DNA of 64,000 nucleotides, taken from the NCBI RefSeq assembly GCF_031760065.1, contig NZ_CP134500.1, forward strand, positions 682,001 through 746,000, given 5' to 3'. A program made the translations under genes and the position numbers. Positions within the stretch are counted from its first letter, which is position 1. Every line of letters starts with the position of its first letter. The notes under the pieces are model-generated. The model was not told the DNA's origin. It saw only the letters and a list, made by a program, of their open reading frames with translations, and ran no database searches. The DNA is from Streptomyces durocortorensis. GTDB lineage: Bacteria > Actinomycetota > Actinomycetes > Streptomycetales > Streptomycetaceae. Below are positions 26,718-35,980 of this stretch, piece after piece.

Positions 26718-27275
26718 TCAGGGGGTGACGAGCCCCGTCGCCGCCAGGACCGCGTCCACCGTCTCCGCCACCGTCAGCTCGGAGTTGTCGATCCGGACGC
26801 CCTCGTCGGCCACCTCGGCGCACATCGCCCTCTCCAGGAACGACCAGTCCGTCGTGAGCGGCTTGTCCCGGGCGAGGTTGCGCTCCCCCGCCTTCGCCGC
26901 GCCCGGGGTGAGCACCACGAAGTGCAGCGGCCCGAGGGCGATCCGCCGTCGGTAGAAGTCGAGGTGGGCCCGGCGTACGACCACGTCGTCGATGACCGGC
27001 AGAAAGCCCGCGGCGGCGAAACTGTCCGCCAGCAGGCAGGCGTTGCGGGCCCGGAGGAAGATCTGCCGGTCCGCCTCCTCGTCCGGCTCCGGTGCGGGCC
27101 ACCGGCCGCCGGAGACGATGAGGTCCTGGAGGGCGTCCACCTCGATGTGGGCCGAGGCGGCGAACCGGGCGGCGAGCGCGGCGGCCACCGTGCTCTTGCC
27201 GCTGCCGGGGATACCGCTCAGCAGGACCGTCCCCGGGGCCGGTTCCGCGTCCACCGGGACTTCCGTCCACCCCAT
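26718..27275 (-). CDS. P-loop kinase-like protein (AAA_33/chloramphenicol-phosphotransferase-like)
   Basis: 185 residues with Walker A GIPGSGKST near residue 22, an acidic IEVDALQDLI strand and a VIDDVVVRR strand. The length and layout match small nucleoside or antibiotic kinases of the AAA_33/Cpt group and zeta-toxin-like kinases; the substrate is not evident. ATG 27275 was chosen because GAAGGG is well spaced for it; GTG 27281 is possible. It starts 24 bp after the nitrate reductase stop, on the same strand, so the two may be cotranscribed. Confidence 0.82.
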   Translation of the reverse strand: MGWTEVPVDAEPAPGTVLLSGIPGSGKSTVAAALAARFAASAHIEVDALQDLIVSGGRWPAPEPDEEADRQIFLRARNACLLADSFAAAGFLPVIDDVVVRRAHLDFYRRRIALGPLHFVVLTPGAAKAGERNLARDKPLTTDWSFLERAMCAEVADEGVRIDNSELTVAETVDAVLAATGLVTP

Positions 27276-27299
27276 GGCCACGCCCTTCGGTCACCTCGG

Positions 27300-30200
27300 T
27301 CAGTACACGTCACGCACGTATCTGCGGTCCGAGGCCAACTGCTTGACCTGGACCGCCGCCGCCTCGGGGTCGAGACCCCCGTGGGCGACCGCGATGTCGC
27401 GCAGGGCACGGTCGACGTCCTTGGCCATCCGGGAGGCATCACCGCAGACGTAGAAGTGGGCCCCCTCACGCAGCCAGGACCAGAGCTGGGCGCCGTGCTC
27501 ACGCATCCGGTCCTGGACGTAGACCTTGGCCCGCTGGTCGCGGGAGAACGCGGTGTCCAGCCGGGTGAGCGTACCCGCTCGGCGCAGTGCGTCGAGTTCC
27601 TCACGGTAGTAGAAGTCGGTGGCCCGGTGCTGCTCGCCGAAGAACAGCCAGTTGGCGCCGGAGTGCCCCAGCGCCCGGCGCTCCTCCAGGAAGCCCAGGA
27701 ACGGGGCGACCCCGGTTCCGGGCCCCACCATGACCATCGGGGTGGCCGGGTCTGCGGGCGGGCGGAAGCGCTCGTTGCGCTGGACGAAGACCGGCACGGG
27801 ACTGTCCGGCGCGGCGTCGGCGAGGAAGGTGGAGGCCACACCCTTGCGTGTCCGGCCGCGGTGGCTCTCGTAGCGGATCACGGAGACCGTCAGGCGCATC
27901 CGGTGGGGGTCGACGAGCGGGCTGGAGGCTATGGAGTACAGCCGGGGCCGCAGCGGTTTGAGCACGGCGGCCCACTCGGCGGCCGTGGCCCGGGCGGGGT
28001 GCTCGGCGAGGACGTCGACGGCCTGCCTGCCCCATGTCCACCGGTCCCGCTCGCCCTTGTTGTCCGGGCGCAGCAGCTTCTTCAGGGTCCGGTCCCCGGT
28101 GTGGTCGGCGACCAGGCGCAACAGGTCCGGGGTGATGCGGGTGATGTCGAGGTGGCGGCGGAGGGCCTCGTCGAGCGCGACCTGGCCGTGGCCGGGGACG
28201 TCCACCCCGTCGGCGGGGTCCAGTCCGGTGGCGGCCAGCCATTCGGCGACCAGCTCGGGGCAGTTGAGCGGCTGCACTCCGAGGGCGTCCCCGGCCTCGT
28301 AGGTCAGCGGGGTGTCCCCGTGCCGGGTGTCGAGCGTGAACGCGCGGACCTCCTTCGTCGCGCCGGGCAGGCTCAGCAGCCGGTTCCCGGTGAGGAGGGC
28401 GGGGACGGGGACGGCGCGGGCGGGGACGGCCGGGACGGCCGGGACGGCCGGGGCCCGGGGTGCCGGGGCACGCCCGGCCGGGGCCGCGTTGTCCTCCAGC
28501 GCCTCCGTCGACTCCGTCGGCGCCTCCAGCGCGGCACGGACCTCTTTGAGCCACTGGTCCACGGGCTGTTCGTAGTCGGGTTCGCAGTCGGTACGCGGGA
28601 CCAGCCGCTCCGCGCCCAGCTCCCCGAACCGTTCGTCCAGGCGGCGGCCGTGGCCGCAGAAGTCGTCGTACGAGGAGTCCCCGAGCGCGAGAACGGCGTA
28701 GCGGACGCCCTCCAGGCGGGGGCTTCCGGGGGCGTTGAGCGACTCCCAGAAGCCGGAGCCGTTGTCGGGGGCGTCGCCGTCACCGAAGGTGCTGGTGACG
28801 ACGAGGAGATCGGCAGGGCGCGGCAGGGCCTCCGGCGTCCCCTCGTCCATGCCCAGGAGCGAGGTGCGGTGCCCCTCGGCGGCCAGGGTGCGCGCGGCCG
28901 AGGCGGCGACCTCCTCGGCGTTGCCGGTCTGCGAGGCCCAGAGCACCACGACGGGCCTGCCCTCGTCCCCGTCCGGGCCGGGTTCCGGGGGTGCGGTGGG
29001 CGCGGGCTCGGCGGCGGGGAGCCGGGAGTAGGTGCCCGCCAGCACCCCGTTGACCCACAGGGCGTGGTCCGGGGCGAACGGGGCGTGCTCGGGGAGCACC
29101 GGAGTGCCCGACGGCCGGTCGCCGAGGCCCGCCAGGAACCCGGCCAGATAGCGGCGTTCCGGGTCGGTGAGGACGGGCGGGGCGGTGTCCGCGAGCCCGA
29201 AGGCCGCGATGAGCGCGGGCCGTTGCCGCTTCTGGCCGTTCCGTGGCACCGCCGGGGCGGCCACCTTCGCCAGCCGTACCGCGCAGACCTTCAGTTCGGG
29301 CTGGAAGGAGATCGGGTCGACCGCGTCGTTGGTCACGGCGTTCACGCCGAGGTACTCCCCGAACAGGTCGTTCCAGTGGAACGGGGCGAAGCACTCCCCC
29401 GTCCGGACGCGGTCGGTGATCCGGGCCGGGAGCACCGCACGGCCGCGCCGCGAGGCGACCTCGACGCCGTCGCCCTCGGCCAGTCCGAGGGCGGCAGCGT
29501 CCTCCGGGTGGATCTCCACGAACGGGCCGGGGTCGAGCCGGTTCAGCTTGCCGATCTTCGCGGTCTTGGTCAGGGTGTGCCACTGGTGCTGGAGCCGCCC
29601 GGTGTTGAGGACGAACGGGAAGTCCTCGTCGGGCATTTCGGCCGGGGGCAGATGCGGGCGGGCGTGGAAGACGGCGCGGCCGCCGGGCAGCGGGAAGGCG
29701 AGCCTCGGCACGCTGCCGTCGGGCCGTACGGCCAGCTCCTGGCTCACGCCGTCGTTGAGGTACCGCACGGGGTTGCGGGCGGGGCCGTCGACCGCGGCGC
29801 TGGGCCACTGCACGGGGGTCTCGCGCAGCCGCTCGTACGTCACTCCGCGCAGGTCGTAGCCGGTGCGCGGGTTCGACGCCCGGGTGATCTCGGCGAAGAT
29901 CTCCTCGGCGCTCGTGTAGCCGAAGGCGTCCTCGTACCCCATGGCGCAGGCCACCGCCGCGATGATGCGCCAGTCCGGCCAGGCCTCGCCCGGCGGATCG
30001 GTGGCGCGGCGGGAGAGGGTGAGCGTGCGCTCCGAGTTGATCATCACGCCTTCGGACTCGGCCCAGAGCGCGGCGGGCAGCACGACATCGGCGTACGCGT
30101 TGGTCTCGGTGTCGGCGAACACGTCCTGGGTGACGACGAATTCGGCGGCCTCCAGGCCCTCGATGACGGTTCTGCGGTTGGCGACCGAGGCGACCGGGTT

Positions 30201-31457
30201 GGTGCAGATGATCCAGCAGGCCTTGATCTCCCCCTCGGCCATCCGCCGGAACATGTCGACGGTGCCGCTGCCCGATCCGTCCGCGCGCAGCGTCCCGGGT
30301 TCCAGCCCCCACAGCTCCTCGGTGAAGGCCCGGTCATCGGCGTCGAGCACCGATCGCTGGCCGGGCAGCCCCGGGCCCATGTAGCCCATCTCGCGCCCGC
30401 CCATGGCGTTGGGCTGGCCGGTGAGTGAGAACGGGCCGCTGCCGGGGCGGCAGATGGCCCCGGTCGCCAGGTGGAGGTTGACGAGCGCGTTGGTGTTCCA
30501 GGTGCCGTGCGTGCTCTGGTTGAGCCCCATCGTCCAGCAGCTCATCCACTCGCCCGCCTCGCCGATCCAGCGGGCCGCCTGTCGGATGTCGGCCTCGGGG
30601 ATACCGGTGATGCCGGCCACGGTGGCGGGCGGGTAGTCGCGCAGGAAGGCGGGCATCGCCTCCCAGCCGTCGGTGTGCTCGGCGATGAACCCGGGGTCGG
30701 TGTGGCCGTTCTCGACGAGGAGGTGCAGCAGCCCGTTGAGGAGGGCCAGGTCGGTACCGGGGCGGATGCGCAGGTACAGGTCGGCCTTGGCGGCGGTGGC
30801 GTTGCGCCGGGGGTCGACGACGATCAGCTTCGCACCCGCCTTGACCCGCTCCATCATCCGCAGGAACAGGATCGGATGGCAGTCGGCCATGTTGGCCCCG
30901 GTGACGAGGAAGACGTCGGCGTGGGCGAAGTCCTCGTAGGAGCCGGGCGGCCCGTCCGCGCCCAGGGACAGTTTGTAGCCGCTGCCCGCACTCGCCATGC
31001 ACAGACGGGAGTTGGACTCGATGGTGTTGGTCCCGATGAAGCCCTTGGCCAGCTTGTTGGCGAGGTACTGCGCCTCCAGCGTCATCTGGCCGGAGACGTA
31101 GAACGCCACCGCGTCCGGGCCGTGGGTGTCCAGCACGGACCGCAGCCGACGCGCGGTCTCCGCGATCGCGGCGTCCCGGCCGAGCGGGACGGGCTGCTCG
31201 CTGCGGTCGGCCCGGGTCACGGCCGTGGTGAGCCGCCCCGGTGCGGCGAGCAGGTCCGCGCCGGTCGCTCCCTTGGTGCACAGCCGGCCGGCGTTCGACG
31301 GATGCTCCTTGTCCCCCGACGCCTTCAGCACACCCCGGCGGCCGTCGGGGCCGGTGGCGATGTCCAGGACGATCCCGCAGCCGACACCGCAGTACGAGCA
31401 GACCGTACGCACCCGGTCGGTGGCTGGGGCGTACGGAGGCGGGGTCGGCACGGTCAT
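27300..31457 (-). CDS. nasC: Bifunctional assimilatory nitrate reductase / sulfite-reductase-type diflavin reductase
   Basis: One open frame of 1385 residues. Residues 15-60 hold a 4Fe-4S site (CSYCGVGC and later RLCTKGA). A molybdopterin oxidoreductase body follows ([57 protein letters not shown]) with a molydopterin-binding C-domain to about 735. An FMN flavodoxin domain spans about 830-970 ([32 protein letters not shown]), then a Pro/Ala linker and an FAD/NADPH reductase ([45 protein letters not shown]). Electrons would pass NADPH-FAD-FMN-FeS-Mo to nitrate. A TAGATT -10-like box lies at 31522-31527 with a poor -35, suggesting an activator. Confidence 0.92.
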   Translation of the reverse strand: MTVPTPPPYAPATDRVRTVCSYCGVGCGIVLDIATGPDGRRGVLKASGDKEHPSNAGRLCTKGATGADLLAAPGRLTTAVTRADRSEQPVPLGRDAAIAETARRLRSVLDTHGPDAVAFYVSGQMTLEAQYLANKLAKGFIGTNTIESNSRLCMASAGSGYKLSLGADGPPGSYEDFAHADVFLVTGANMADCHPILFLRMMERVKAGAKLIVVDPRRNATAAKADLYLRIRPGTDLALLNGLLHLLVENGHTDPGFIAEHTDGWEAMPAFLRDYPPATVAGITGIPEADIRQAARWIGEAGEWMSCWTMGLNQSTHGTWNTNALVNLHLATGAICRPGSGPFSLTGQPNAMGGREMGYMGPGLPGQRSVLDADDRAFTEELWGLEPGTLRADGSGSGTVDMFRRMAEGEIKACWIICTNPVASVANRRTVIEGLEAAEFVVTQDVFADTETNAYADVVLPAALWAESEGVMINSERTLTLSRRATDPPGEAWPDWRIIAAVACAMGYEDAFGYTSAEEIFAEITRASNPRTGYDLRGVTYERLRETPVQWPSAAVDGPARNPVRYLNDGVSQELAVRPDGSVPRLAFPLPGGRAVFHARPHLPPAEMPDEDFPFVLNTGRLQHQWHTLTKTAKIGKLNRLDPGPFVEIHPEDAAALGLAEGDGVEVASRRGRAVLPARITDRVRTGECFAPFHWNDLFGEYLGVNAVTNDAVDPISFQPELKVCAVRLAKVAAPAVPRNGQKRQRPALIAAFGLADTAPPVLTDPERRYLAGFLAGLGDRPSGTPVLPEHAPFAPDHALWVNGVLAGTYSRLPAAEPAPTAPPEPGPDGDEGRPVVVLWASQTGNAEEVAASAARTLAAEGHRTSLLGMDEGTPEALPRPADLLVVTSTFGDGDAPDNGSGFWESLNAPGSPRLEGVRYAVLALGDSSYDDFCGHGRRLDERFGELGAERLVPRTDCEPDYEQPVDQWLKEVRAALEAPTESTEALEDNAAPAGRAPAPRAPAVPAVPAVPARAVPVPALLTGNRLLSLPGATKEVRAFTLDTRHGDTPLTYEAGDALGVQPLNCPELVAEWLAATGLDPADGVDVPGHGQVALDEALRRHLDITRITPDLLRLVADHTGDRTLKKLLRPDNKGERDRWTWGRQAVDVLAEHPARATAAEWAAVLKPLRPRLYSIASSPLVDPHRMRLTVSVIRYESHRGRTRKGVASTFLADAAPDSPVPVFVQRNERFRPPADPATPMVMVGPGTGVAPFLGFLEERRALGHSGANWLFFGEQHRATDFYYREELDALRRAGTLTRLDTAFSRDQRAKVYVQDRMREHGAQLWSWLREGAHFYVCGDASRMAKDVDRALRDIAVAHGGLDPEAAAVQVKQLASDRRYVRDVY

Positions 31458-31851
31458 GGGCGGGGCCCTTCGGGGGTCGGGCGTTCCCGGAGGGACGCGG
31501 GGTGGGCAGCGGGCACCTCCGAATCTAGGAAAGGCCCGTTACCCAGGGATGACACCGGGCGAACAACACCGGTTACGTCGCCTGCACACCGCCCCCGGAC
31601 CCTCGGTGAGGCTCCCGGCGGCCGGGCCCGCGCGGGGCAGTCGTCGGCCACGGCCGGGGTCGGGCACTTCCGGCCGGGGCGGCCGACCACTGGAGAGACA
31701 CCGGGGGCGGGAGAGCCGCCCGGTGCCGGACACGGCAGGAGAGACACCGGGCCCACGGGGCGCGGGCCCGGAGGTGGCGCGCGCGGATCGGGCAGCGGCG
31801 CGCGATGCTGCTGGCGTTGGTCGCGCCGCTCCGCCGCCGTCACACGCTCAG

Positions 31852-32007
31852 CGCCTCCCGGACCGCCTCTCCCCGCTGAAGTTCAAGAACCTCAACGTCC
31901 TGGGCCGCTACAGCTTCACCCCCTCCACCCCGCGCCAGGGCCTGCGCCCGCTGCGCGCCCCGGACGCCCCCGAGCTGGACGAGGACGAGGACGAGGAGAT
32001 GGCGTAG
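31852..32007 (+). pseudogene. C-terminal remnant of a Tn3-family transposase
   Basis: The final 51 codons match the tail of Tn3-type TnpA: SPLKFKNLNVLGRYSF, then TPRQGLRPLRAPDAPELDE and an acidic end. The catalytic body of over 900 residues is missing; upstream bases 31458-31851 carry no recognisable gene. A terminal repeat would be expected just after the stop but none was recognised at 32008-32045. Confidence 0.6.
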
Positions 32008-32036
32008 CGGACGGCGGCGATCGCGGGGCGCAGGCG

Positions 32037-32651
32037 CTACCAGCCCTGTCCCTCCGGCAGGTCACCCAGGCCGGGGGCAGACAGGTGCAGCACCTCGTAG
32101 CGCTCGGTCGCCTCCTCGTCCGGCGCGGAGGAGTCCGCCCACACCACGAACCGCAGCAGCTGCCAATGGTGAGGGTCGACGGCCAGTGCAGCGGTGTGTA
32201 CGCCGTCATGTCCGGAGAGCCGTCGAAGTTGTTCGACCTCCCGCTCGATCAGCGCGGACAGGCCCAGTCCGGTGCCGTCCAGGTCCGCGTCGGAAGGTAT
32301 CGGGATGAGACGGCGCGAGGCTGCCTTGGGAAGTGCTGAGCGGGCGGGGCCGGCATGGCAGGCAATGCCGGCCCAATGCCGGGCGACGGGGCGGCCGAAG
32401 TCCCGAACGATGTTCTGGAATCCTCCGCCACCGACGAGGAAGTGAGCCATCGCACCGGTGTCGTTCCACAGGTAGAAGGGGGCGTACTGGTTGACCGGCG
32501 AGCCGTCGATGCCGCGTTCACGGATGGCATACGCCTTCAGACCCAGTCCTGCCCGGTCGTCGAGGACGTGGCCGCCCTCGGCGACCCGCTTACGGATGAT
32601 CTTCATGTCGTAGTCGGCGGGCAGGGTGATCTCGTACTGCTTTGCGTACAC
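32037..32651 (-). CDS. DUF4865-family protein
   Basis: 204 residues from GTG 32651 (AAAGG lies 11 bases upstream; GTG 32660 is an alternative). It matches the DUF4865 layout: an N-terminal KQYEITLPADYDMKIIRKRV, central NQYAPFYLWNDTGAMAHFLVGGGGF, and a closing YEVLHLSAPGLGDLPEG. The fold appears to be a dimeric alpha/beta barrel related to antibiotic monooxygenase-like proteins; function is unknown. It is the last gene of a TetR-cupin-DUF4865 operon carried inside transposon debris, so it is probably a recently acquired stress or detoxification trait. Confidence 0.85.
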   Translation of the reverse strand: MYAKQYEITLPADYDMKIIRKRVAEGGHVLDDRAGLGLKAYAIRERGIDGSPVNQYAPFYLWNDTGAMAHFLVGGGGFQNIVRDFGRPVARHWAGIACHAGPARSALPKAASRRLIPIPSDADLDGTGLGLSALIEREVEQLRRLSGHDGVHTAALAVDPHHWQLLRFVVWADSSAPDEEATERYEVLHLSAPGLGDLPEGQGW

Positions 32652-32679
32652 GGACGGCACTGCCTTTGTTCGTGGGTAA

Positions 32680-33090
32680 TCAGTGGGCGAGCGGGCCGGT
32701 GAGGTATTCGGCCTCGGTGACATGGGGGCCGCGTTCGGCTTCGGTGCCGTCCTCGGCGACTTCCTGGATGGCCAGATGCGTCATGAAGGTGCTGGAAGAG
32801 GCGCCGTGCCAATGCCACTCGCCCGGCGCGACGCGCACACTGTCTCCGGCGCGAATGATGTGCACCTCTCCGCCGCGGCACTGGACGAGCCCGGTCCCCT
32901 CGGTGACGTGCAGAACCTGGCCGAGGGGGTGGCGATGCCACGCGGTGCGGGCGCCCGGCGCGAAGTGAACGCTGTCAACCCGGAAGCGCGAGGGTTCCTC
33001 GGGCGCGGCGAGCTCGTCGACCCATGCCGCGCCGGAAACCCATTCGGGTGGTGCGACGGCGGTGGGCTGCGGCGTACGGGAGACACGCAT
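32680..33090 (-). CDS. Cupin of the manganese hydroxynitrile-lyase-like group
   Basis: 136 residues from ATG 33090. The cupin metal site is WHRHPLGQ with later EWHWHG, giving His52, His54, Gln58 and His93, the same pattern as the bacterial Mn-dependent cupin hydroxynitrile lyases (GtHNL group). The motif HVTEGTGLVQ matches that group as well. Natural substrates of most members are unknown. It lies 16 bp after the TetR stop and 28 bp before DUF4865, so the three form one operon. Confidence 0.87.
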   Translation of the reverse strand: MRVSRTPQPTAVAPPEWVSGAAWVDELAAPEEPSRFRVDSVHFAPGARTAWHRHPLGQVLHVTEGTGLVQCRGGEVHIIRAGDSVRVAPGEWHWHGASSSTFMTHLAIQEVAEDGTEAERGPHVTEAEYLTGPLAH

Positions 33091-33106
33091 GAAACGCAGG
33101 ACCTCT

Positions 33107-33682
33107 CTACTCGTGGGTGGTGGAGATATGTGCGGCCAGGAGGCCCAGCACCCCAGTGATCGCCTGGTCGAATGGCTGCACGGAGTCGGCAGCGCGAGCC
33201 AGGACGTAGCCGCCTTGCAGTACCGCGACGACAGTCGCGGCGGTCGCCTGCGGGTCCAGCGCGGCACCCAGTTCGCCGCGCTCGCGCCCCTCGACCAGCA
33301 AGTCGGCAAGGCGTTCCCGCAGCCAGGCGAGGGTTTCGTCGACGGGGGCCCGCAGCGCAGGGTCGGCCACGACATCCGGGTCCTGGGTAAGGCGCCCAAT
33401 CGGGCAGCCCTTGAGGACGTCCCGCTCCCGGCGCAGGTACGCGGTGATGCGATCTACCGCGGTCTCCGGTGTGGAGAACTGCTCCTCGGCCCTGGCGCGC
33501 ATCTCCTCGGCGGTGCGCCGGATCGCGGCGAGCGCCAAGTCCGGTTTTCCAGCGAAGTGGTGGTACATGCTTCCTTGCCCGGCGCCGGCCCGCTGCTGGA
33601 TCGCTTTCGGGCTGGTGCCGGTGTAACCGCGTTCCCACAGCAGTTCGCGAGTGCTCTCGACAAGACGTTCCGCAGCGCTCAT
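33107..33682 (-). CDS. TetR-family repressor
   Basis: 191 residues. The N-terminal helix-turn-helix reads ERGYTGTSPKAIQQRAGAGQ followed by MYHHFAGKPDLALAAI; the C-terminal ligand domain carries GCPIGRLTQDPDVVADPALR, typical of the TetR_C_13/LfrR-like branch that responds to small organic molecules. It heads the operon and has an operator-like palindrome 9 bases upstream of its ATG, so it probably represses itself together with the cupin and DUF4865 genes. Confidence 0.92.
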   Translation of the reverse strand: MSAAERLVESTRELLWERGYTGTSPKAIQQRAGAGQGSMYHHFAGKPDLALAAIRRTAEEMRARAEEQFSTPETAVDRITAYLRRERDVLKGCPIGRLTQDPDVVADPALRAPVDETLAWLRERLADLLVEGRERGELGAALDPQATAATVVAVLQGGYVLARAADSVQPFDQAITGVLGLLAAHISTTHE

Positions 33683-33690
33683 GCAAGCAG

Positions 33691-33710
33691 TGTACATACT
33701 CATAGGTACA
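33691..33710. promoter_or_regulatory. TetR operator upstream of the TetR-cupin-DUF4865 operon
   Basis: TGTACATACTCATAGGTACA is an imperfect 20-bp palindrome with perfect TGTAC/GTACA ends (7 of 10 positions symmetric), immediately upstream of the TetR start. The location favours autoregulation. Confidence 0.5.
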
Positions 33711-33931
33711 GAAGATCCCGAACGCTTGGCAGCGCGAAAACCCGGGCTCATGACGGACCTCAAGAACCTTCCCCGCCCACCGGGTCGGAAGCCGATCTCG
33801 TCGAACGCCATCCGTGCCCGAGGTCCAAGGCGGCTCCCGGCTCGCCGTGCCGCTCGCGCTCCGCCGCGGTCGCGAGCGCGTATCACACCGGACGCTTCAC
33901 CAAGGTGCCGAAGCTCGCGAAGGAGCTGCGG

Positions 33932-34963
33932 GTGCAGACGCCGGCCGACCGCGGGCCCGGCCAGCCCTGGCGCCCCGGGGCTCCGGTGCCCGCCGCGGTC
34001 GATCCGGACCTGCCGAGCGCTGACATCCGTATCGGCTACGGTCGTTGCTCGACGCTCGGGCAGGAGCTCGACTCGCAACTGGACGCACTCGCCAAGCACG
34101 GCATCGAGCGAGAAAAGATCTTCAGCGAGAAGATCAGCACCCGTATCAAGGTCCGCCCCGCCTTCGAGGAGGCTCTGAAGAGCGCCCGGGAGATCAGGGC
34201 CCACGCGCCGCACTGCCGGGCCCTGTTCACGGTGTACGAGATGAAACGACTCGGGCGGGACGCGGCCGAGCTCACCGCCCTCGCCGACCACCTCACTGAG
34301 CACGGCCTGGTACTGGAGATGCTCTCCGGGCCGCTGCCCGGCATCTACGACCCCACCGGGCCGGGCAAGCTGTTGCTCGGCTTCTTCGCGGCGATGGCGG
34401 AGACCGAGCGGGAGACCATCCGGGAGTCGACGCTGGAGGGGCTCGATGCCGCGGCCCGCAAGGGCAAGCACGGCGGTCGGCCCCCGGTCATCACCGACGA
34501 CATGCCGCACACCGTCCTGCGCCGCAAGGCACTCGGCGAGCCCGTCGAGCAGATCCAGCCCGACCTGTTCATCCCCACCGGCAAGCGCAAGGGGCACAGC
34601 CCCTCCGTCGCGAGCATCTACCGGGCCCTCGCCGAACACGAGAAGGCCCAGGCGTACCCCGAAGCCATCGAGGTGGCCCACGCTGACTTCGCGGCACTCC
34701 TCCGGCGTCCCCCAACCCCGTCCGGACGCCACAACGCTCAGCTCATGACCATGACCAAGTGCTTAGCGTTAGTGGCTGCACCGATGTTCCCCAAACCGTT
34801 GACCTCCTCCACGGCCAGCCGCACACACGTCTCGCACCCCGGCCCGAAGATCCCCGCCGGGCCCTGCATCGGATACACCAGTGCCACATTCAGCACCGAC
34901 GCGTCCACCGAGAACCACTCGGGGCTGCGCAAGTGCGTCGAAGGCCGTGACATGCGCCCATGA
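33932..34963 (+). CDS. Tn3-type serine resolvase/recombinase
   Basis: 343 residues from GTG 33932 with a perfect AAGGAG 6 bases upstream (GTG 33905 is an alternative). The resolvase domain begins DIRIGYGRCSTLGQELDSQL with catalytic Ser40; conserved VYEMKRLGRDAAELTALAD, GKLLLGFFAAMAETERE and a C-terminal DNA-binding part (GKHGGRPPVI, SPSVASIYRALAEHEKAQA) follow. After about residue 275 the frame crosses the 38-bp element end and reads antisense through an interrupted gene, so the last 55 residues are probably not native. Confidence 0.88.
   Translation: MQTPADRGPGQPWRPGAPVPAAVDPDLPSADIRIGYGRCSTLGQELDSQLDALAKHGIEREKIFSEKISTRIKVRPAFEEALKSAREIRAHAPHCRALFTVYEMKRLGRDAAELTALADHLTEHGLVLEMLSGPLPGIYDPTGPGKLLLGFFAAMAETERETIRESTLEGLDAAARKGKHGGRPPVITDDMPHTVLRRKALGEPVEQIQPDLFIPTGKRKGHSPSVASIYRALAEHEKAQAYPEAIEVAHADFAALLRRPPTPSGRHNAQLMTMTKCLALVAAPMFPKPLTSSTASRTHVSHPGPKIPAGPCIGYTSATFSTDASTENHSGLRKCVEGRDMRP
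34755..34792 (+). repeat. Putative 38-bp Tn3-family terminal inverted repeat
   Basis: The segment reads CCAAGTGCTTAGCGTTAGTG followed by 18 more bases ending in TTCCCC. In outward-in direction it starts GGGG and has an internal CTAAG, and its length to the GGGG is 38 bp, as in Tn3 ends. Homology to an unrelated interrupted gene starts right after it. The tandem CATGACC just before may be part of the res/end region. No second copy was found in the window. Confidence 0.5.
34793..34953 (-). pseudogene. N-terminal fragment of an AmiC/urea-ABC-like ligand-binding protein
   Basis: On the minus strand from ATG 34953, SVDASVLNVALVYPMQGPAG and IFGPGCETCVRLAVEEVN match the first strands of Peripla_BP_6 proteins that regulate amidase operons or bind amides. 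The frame breaks at the Tn3-like end (34792), and the remaining 300 or so residues are nowhere in the window. The gene was probably split by transposition and the other half lost. Confidence 0.6.
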
Positions 34964-35106
34964 TTGCGCCATCACCCGCCTGGATCCCGACGAGCGCCAC
35001 GATCGAGACCGATTCGTAGACGTCCGCGCCCGCGACCGTCCGCTGAACGGCGTTTCACCTCGCGGCGACCGCATCCGGGCGGCGAGGTGAAACGTCGGAA
35101 CGCCGC

Positions 35107-35802
35107 CTATCCCACGCGTACGGGGTCGGCCGGTTCGGTGCGCCACTGCCCGGCCAGTTCGCGGCGGGCGCGCGCCACACGGGAGCGCACCGTACCGATG
35201 GGGCATCCGGCGGCGGCCGCGGCGTCCTCGTAGGACAGCCCCAGCAACTGGGTCAGGACGAACGCCTGGCGCCGCGCCGGGTCCAGTCGCCGCAGGGCGT
35301 CCAGCACCGCCACGGACTCCTCGAACCCGGGCAGATGGCGGGGCTGGGCGCGTTCGGCCGCGGTCTGCCAGTCCGCGGTGTCGGCGGTCCGGGGGCGCGC
35401 GGCGGCGGTGCGGTACCGGTCGACGACGACGCGCCGCGCGATGGACATCAGCCAGGTCCGGGCGCAGGAACGGCCCGCGAACCGGGCCAGCCCGCTCATC
35501 GCCCGCAGATACGTCTCCTGGGCCAGGTCGTCCGCGCCCGGGACGTCCGCGCTGAGGTAGGCGACGAACCGGCGGACGTCCTCGTAGGTCGCCCGGACGA
35601 ACCGGTCGGCGGCCTCGCGGTCCCCGCCGCCCGCCGCCAGGGCCCAGTCGGTGATCTGGCCGTCGTTCTGCCGGGCGGCGGGGGCCCGGGGCGGGCGGGC
35701 GGCGGTCACCCGGATCACCGGGGGCCGGGCGGTGGGCACCCGGGCGGGAAGCCCGGGTGCCGGTGGTGCGGTGCCTCGCAGTGTGGGGGCAGGAAGTGTC
35801 AC
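35107..35802 (-). CDS. ECF-type RNA polymerase sigma factor
   Basis: 231 residues from GTG 35802 with GAAGGG upstream. Region 2 runs about 48-125 (ADRFVRATYEDVRRFVAYLS, DDLAQETYLRAMSGLARF, RTWLMSIARRVVVDRYR), region 4 about 160-220 (LDPARRQAFVLTQLLGLSYE, DAAAAAGCPIGTVRSRVARA). An unusual Pro/Arg-rich 45-residue N-terminal extension precedes region 2. No anti-sigma factor is seen; the upstream membrane-protein gene on the same strand, 178 bp away, may serve as its sensor partner, which is inference from position. Confidence 0.9.
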   Translation of the reverse strand: MTLPAPTLRGTAPPAPGLPARVPTARPPVIRVTAARPPRAPAARQNDGQITDWALAAGGGDREAADRFVRATYEDVRRFVAYLSADVPGADDLAQETYLRAMSGLARFAGRSCARTWLMSIARRVVVDRYRTAAARPRTADTADWQTAAERAQPRHLPGFEESVAVLDALRRLDPARRQAFVLTQLLGLSYEDAAAAAGCPIGTVRSRVARARRELAGQWRTEPADPVRVG

Positions 35803-35980
35803 AGCAGCCCTTCGCGTCCTAGCGGAGCCGGCGGCCGGCAACGGCCTCCGGGTCCGGTCACCGGCCCCGGACGCCCTGGGGCGCCCCCGTGGACCGGCAT
35901 GCCTGTCACGGGTGTGCGCGACGCGCACACCCGTACCGCCTCCGGCCCGCAAGGGGCCGTAAGGGCGGATGGAGTTCAGG

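Noticed and set aside
26922..30428. Open frame of about 1168 codons opposite the nitrate reductase gene
   Set aside because: Antisense shadow of the fused nitrate reductase; no recognisable domain or ribosome-binding site.
27300..31457. Considered whether the nitrate reductase fusion is a missed stop or frameshift artefact
   Set aside because: All three modules stay in one frame with motifs intact and a natural linker; such fusions are known in actinobacteria.
31458..31600. Possible GlnR box ahead of the nitrate reductase gene (GGTAAC, GGAAAG, GTTACC elements)
   Set aside because: The half-sites have a 4-base instead of 6-base spacing in the best pair; too weak to report as a site without footprinting.
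33720..33931. Plus-strand frame upstream of the resolvase considered as its N-terminus
   Set aside because: Homology to resolvases starts near DIRIGYGRCS, and AAGGAG is correctly placed for GTG 33932; the upstream residues look random.
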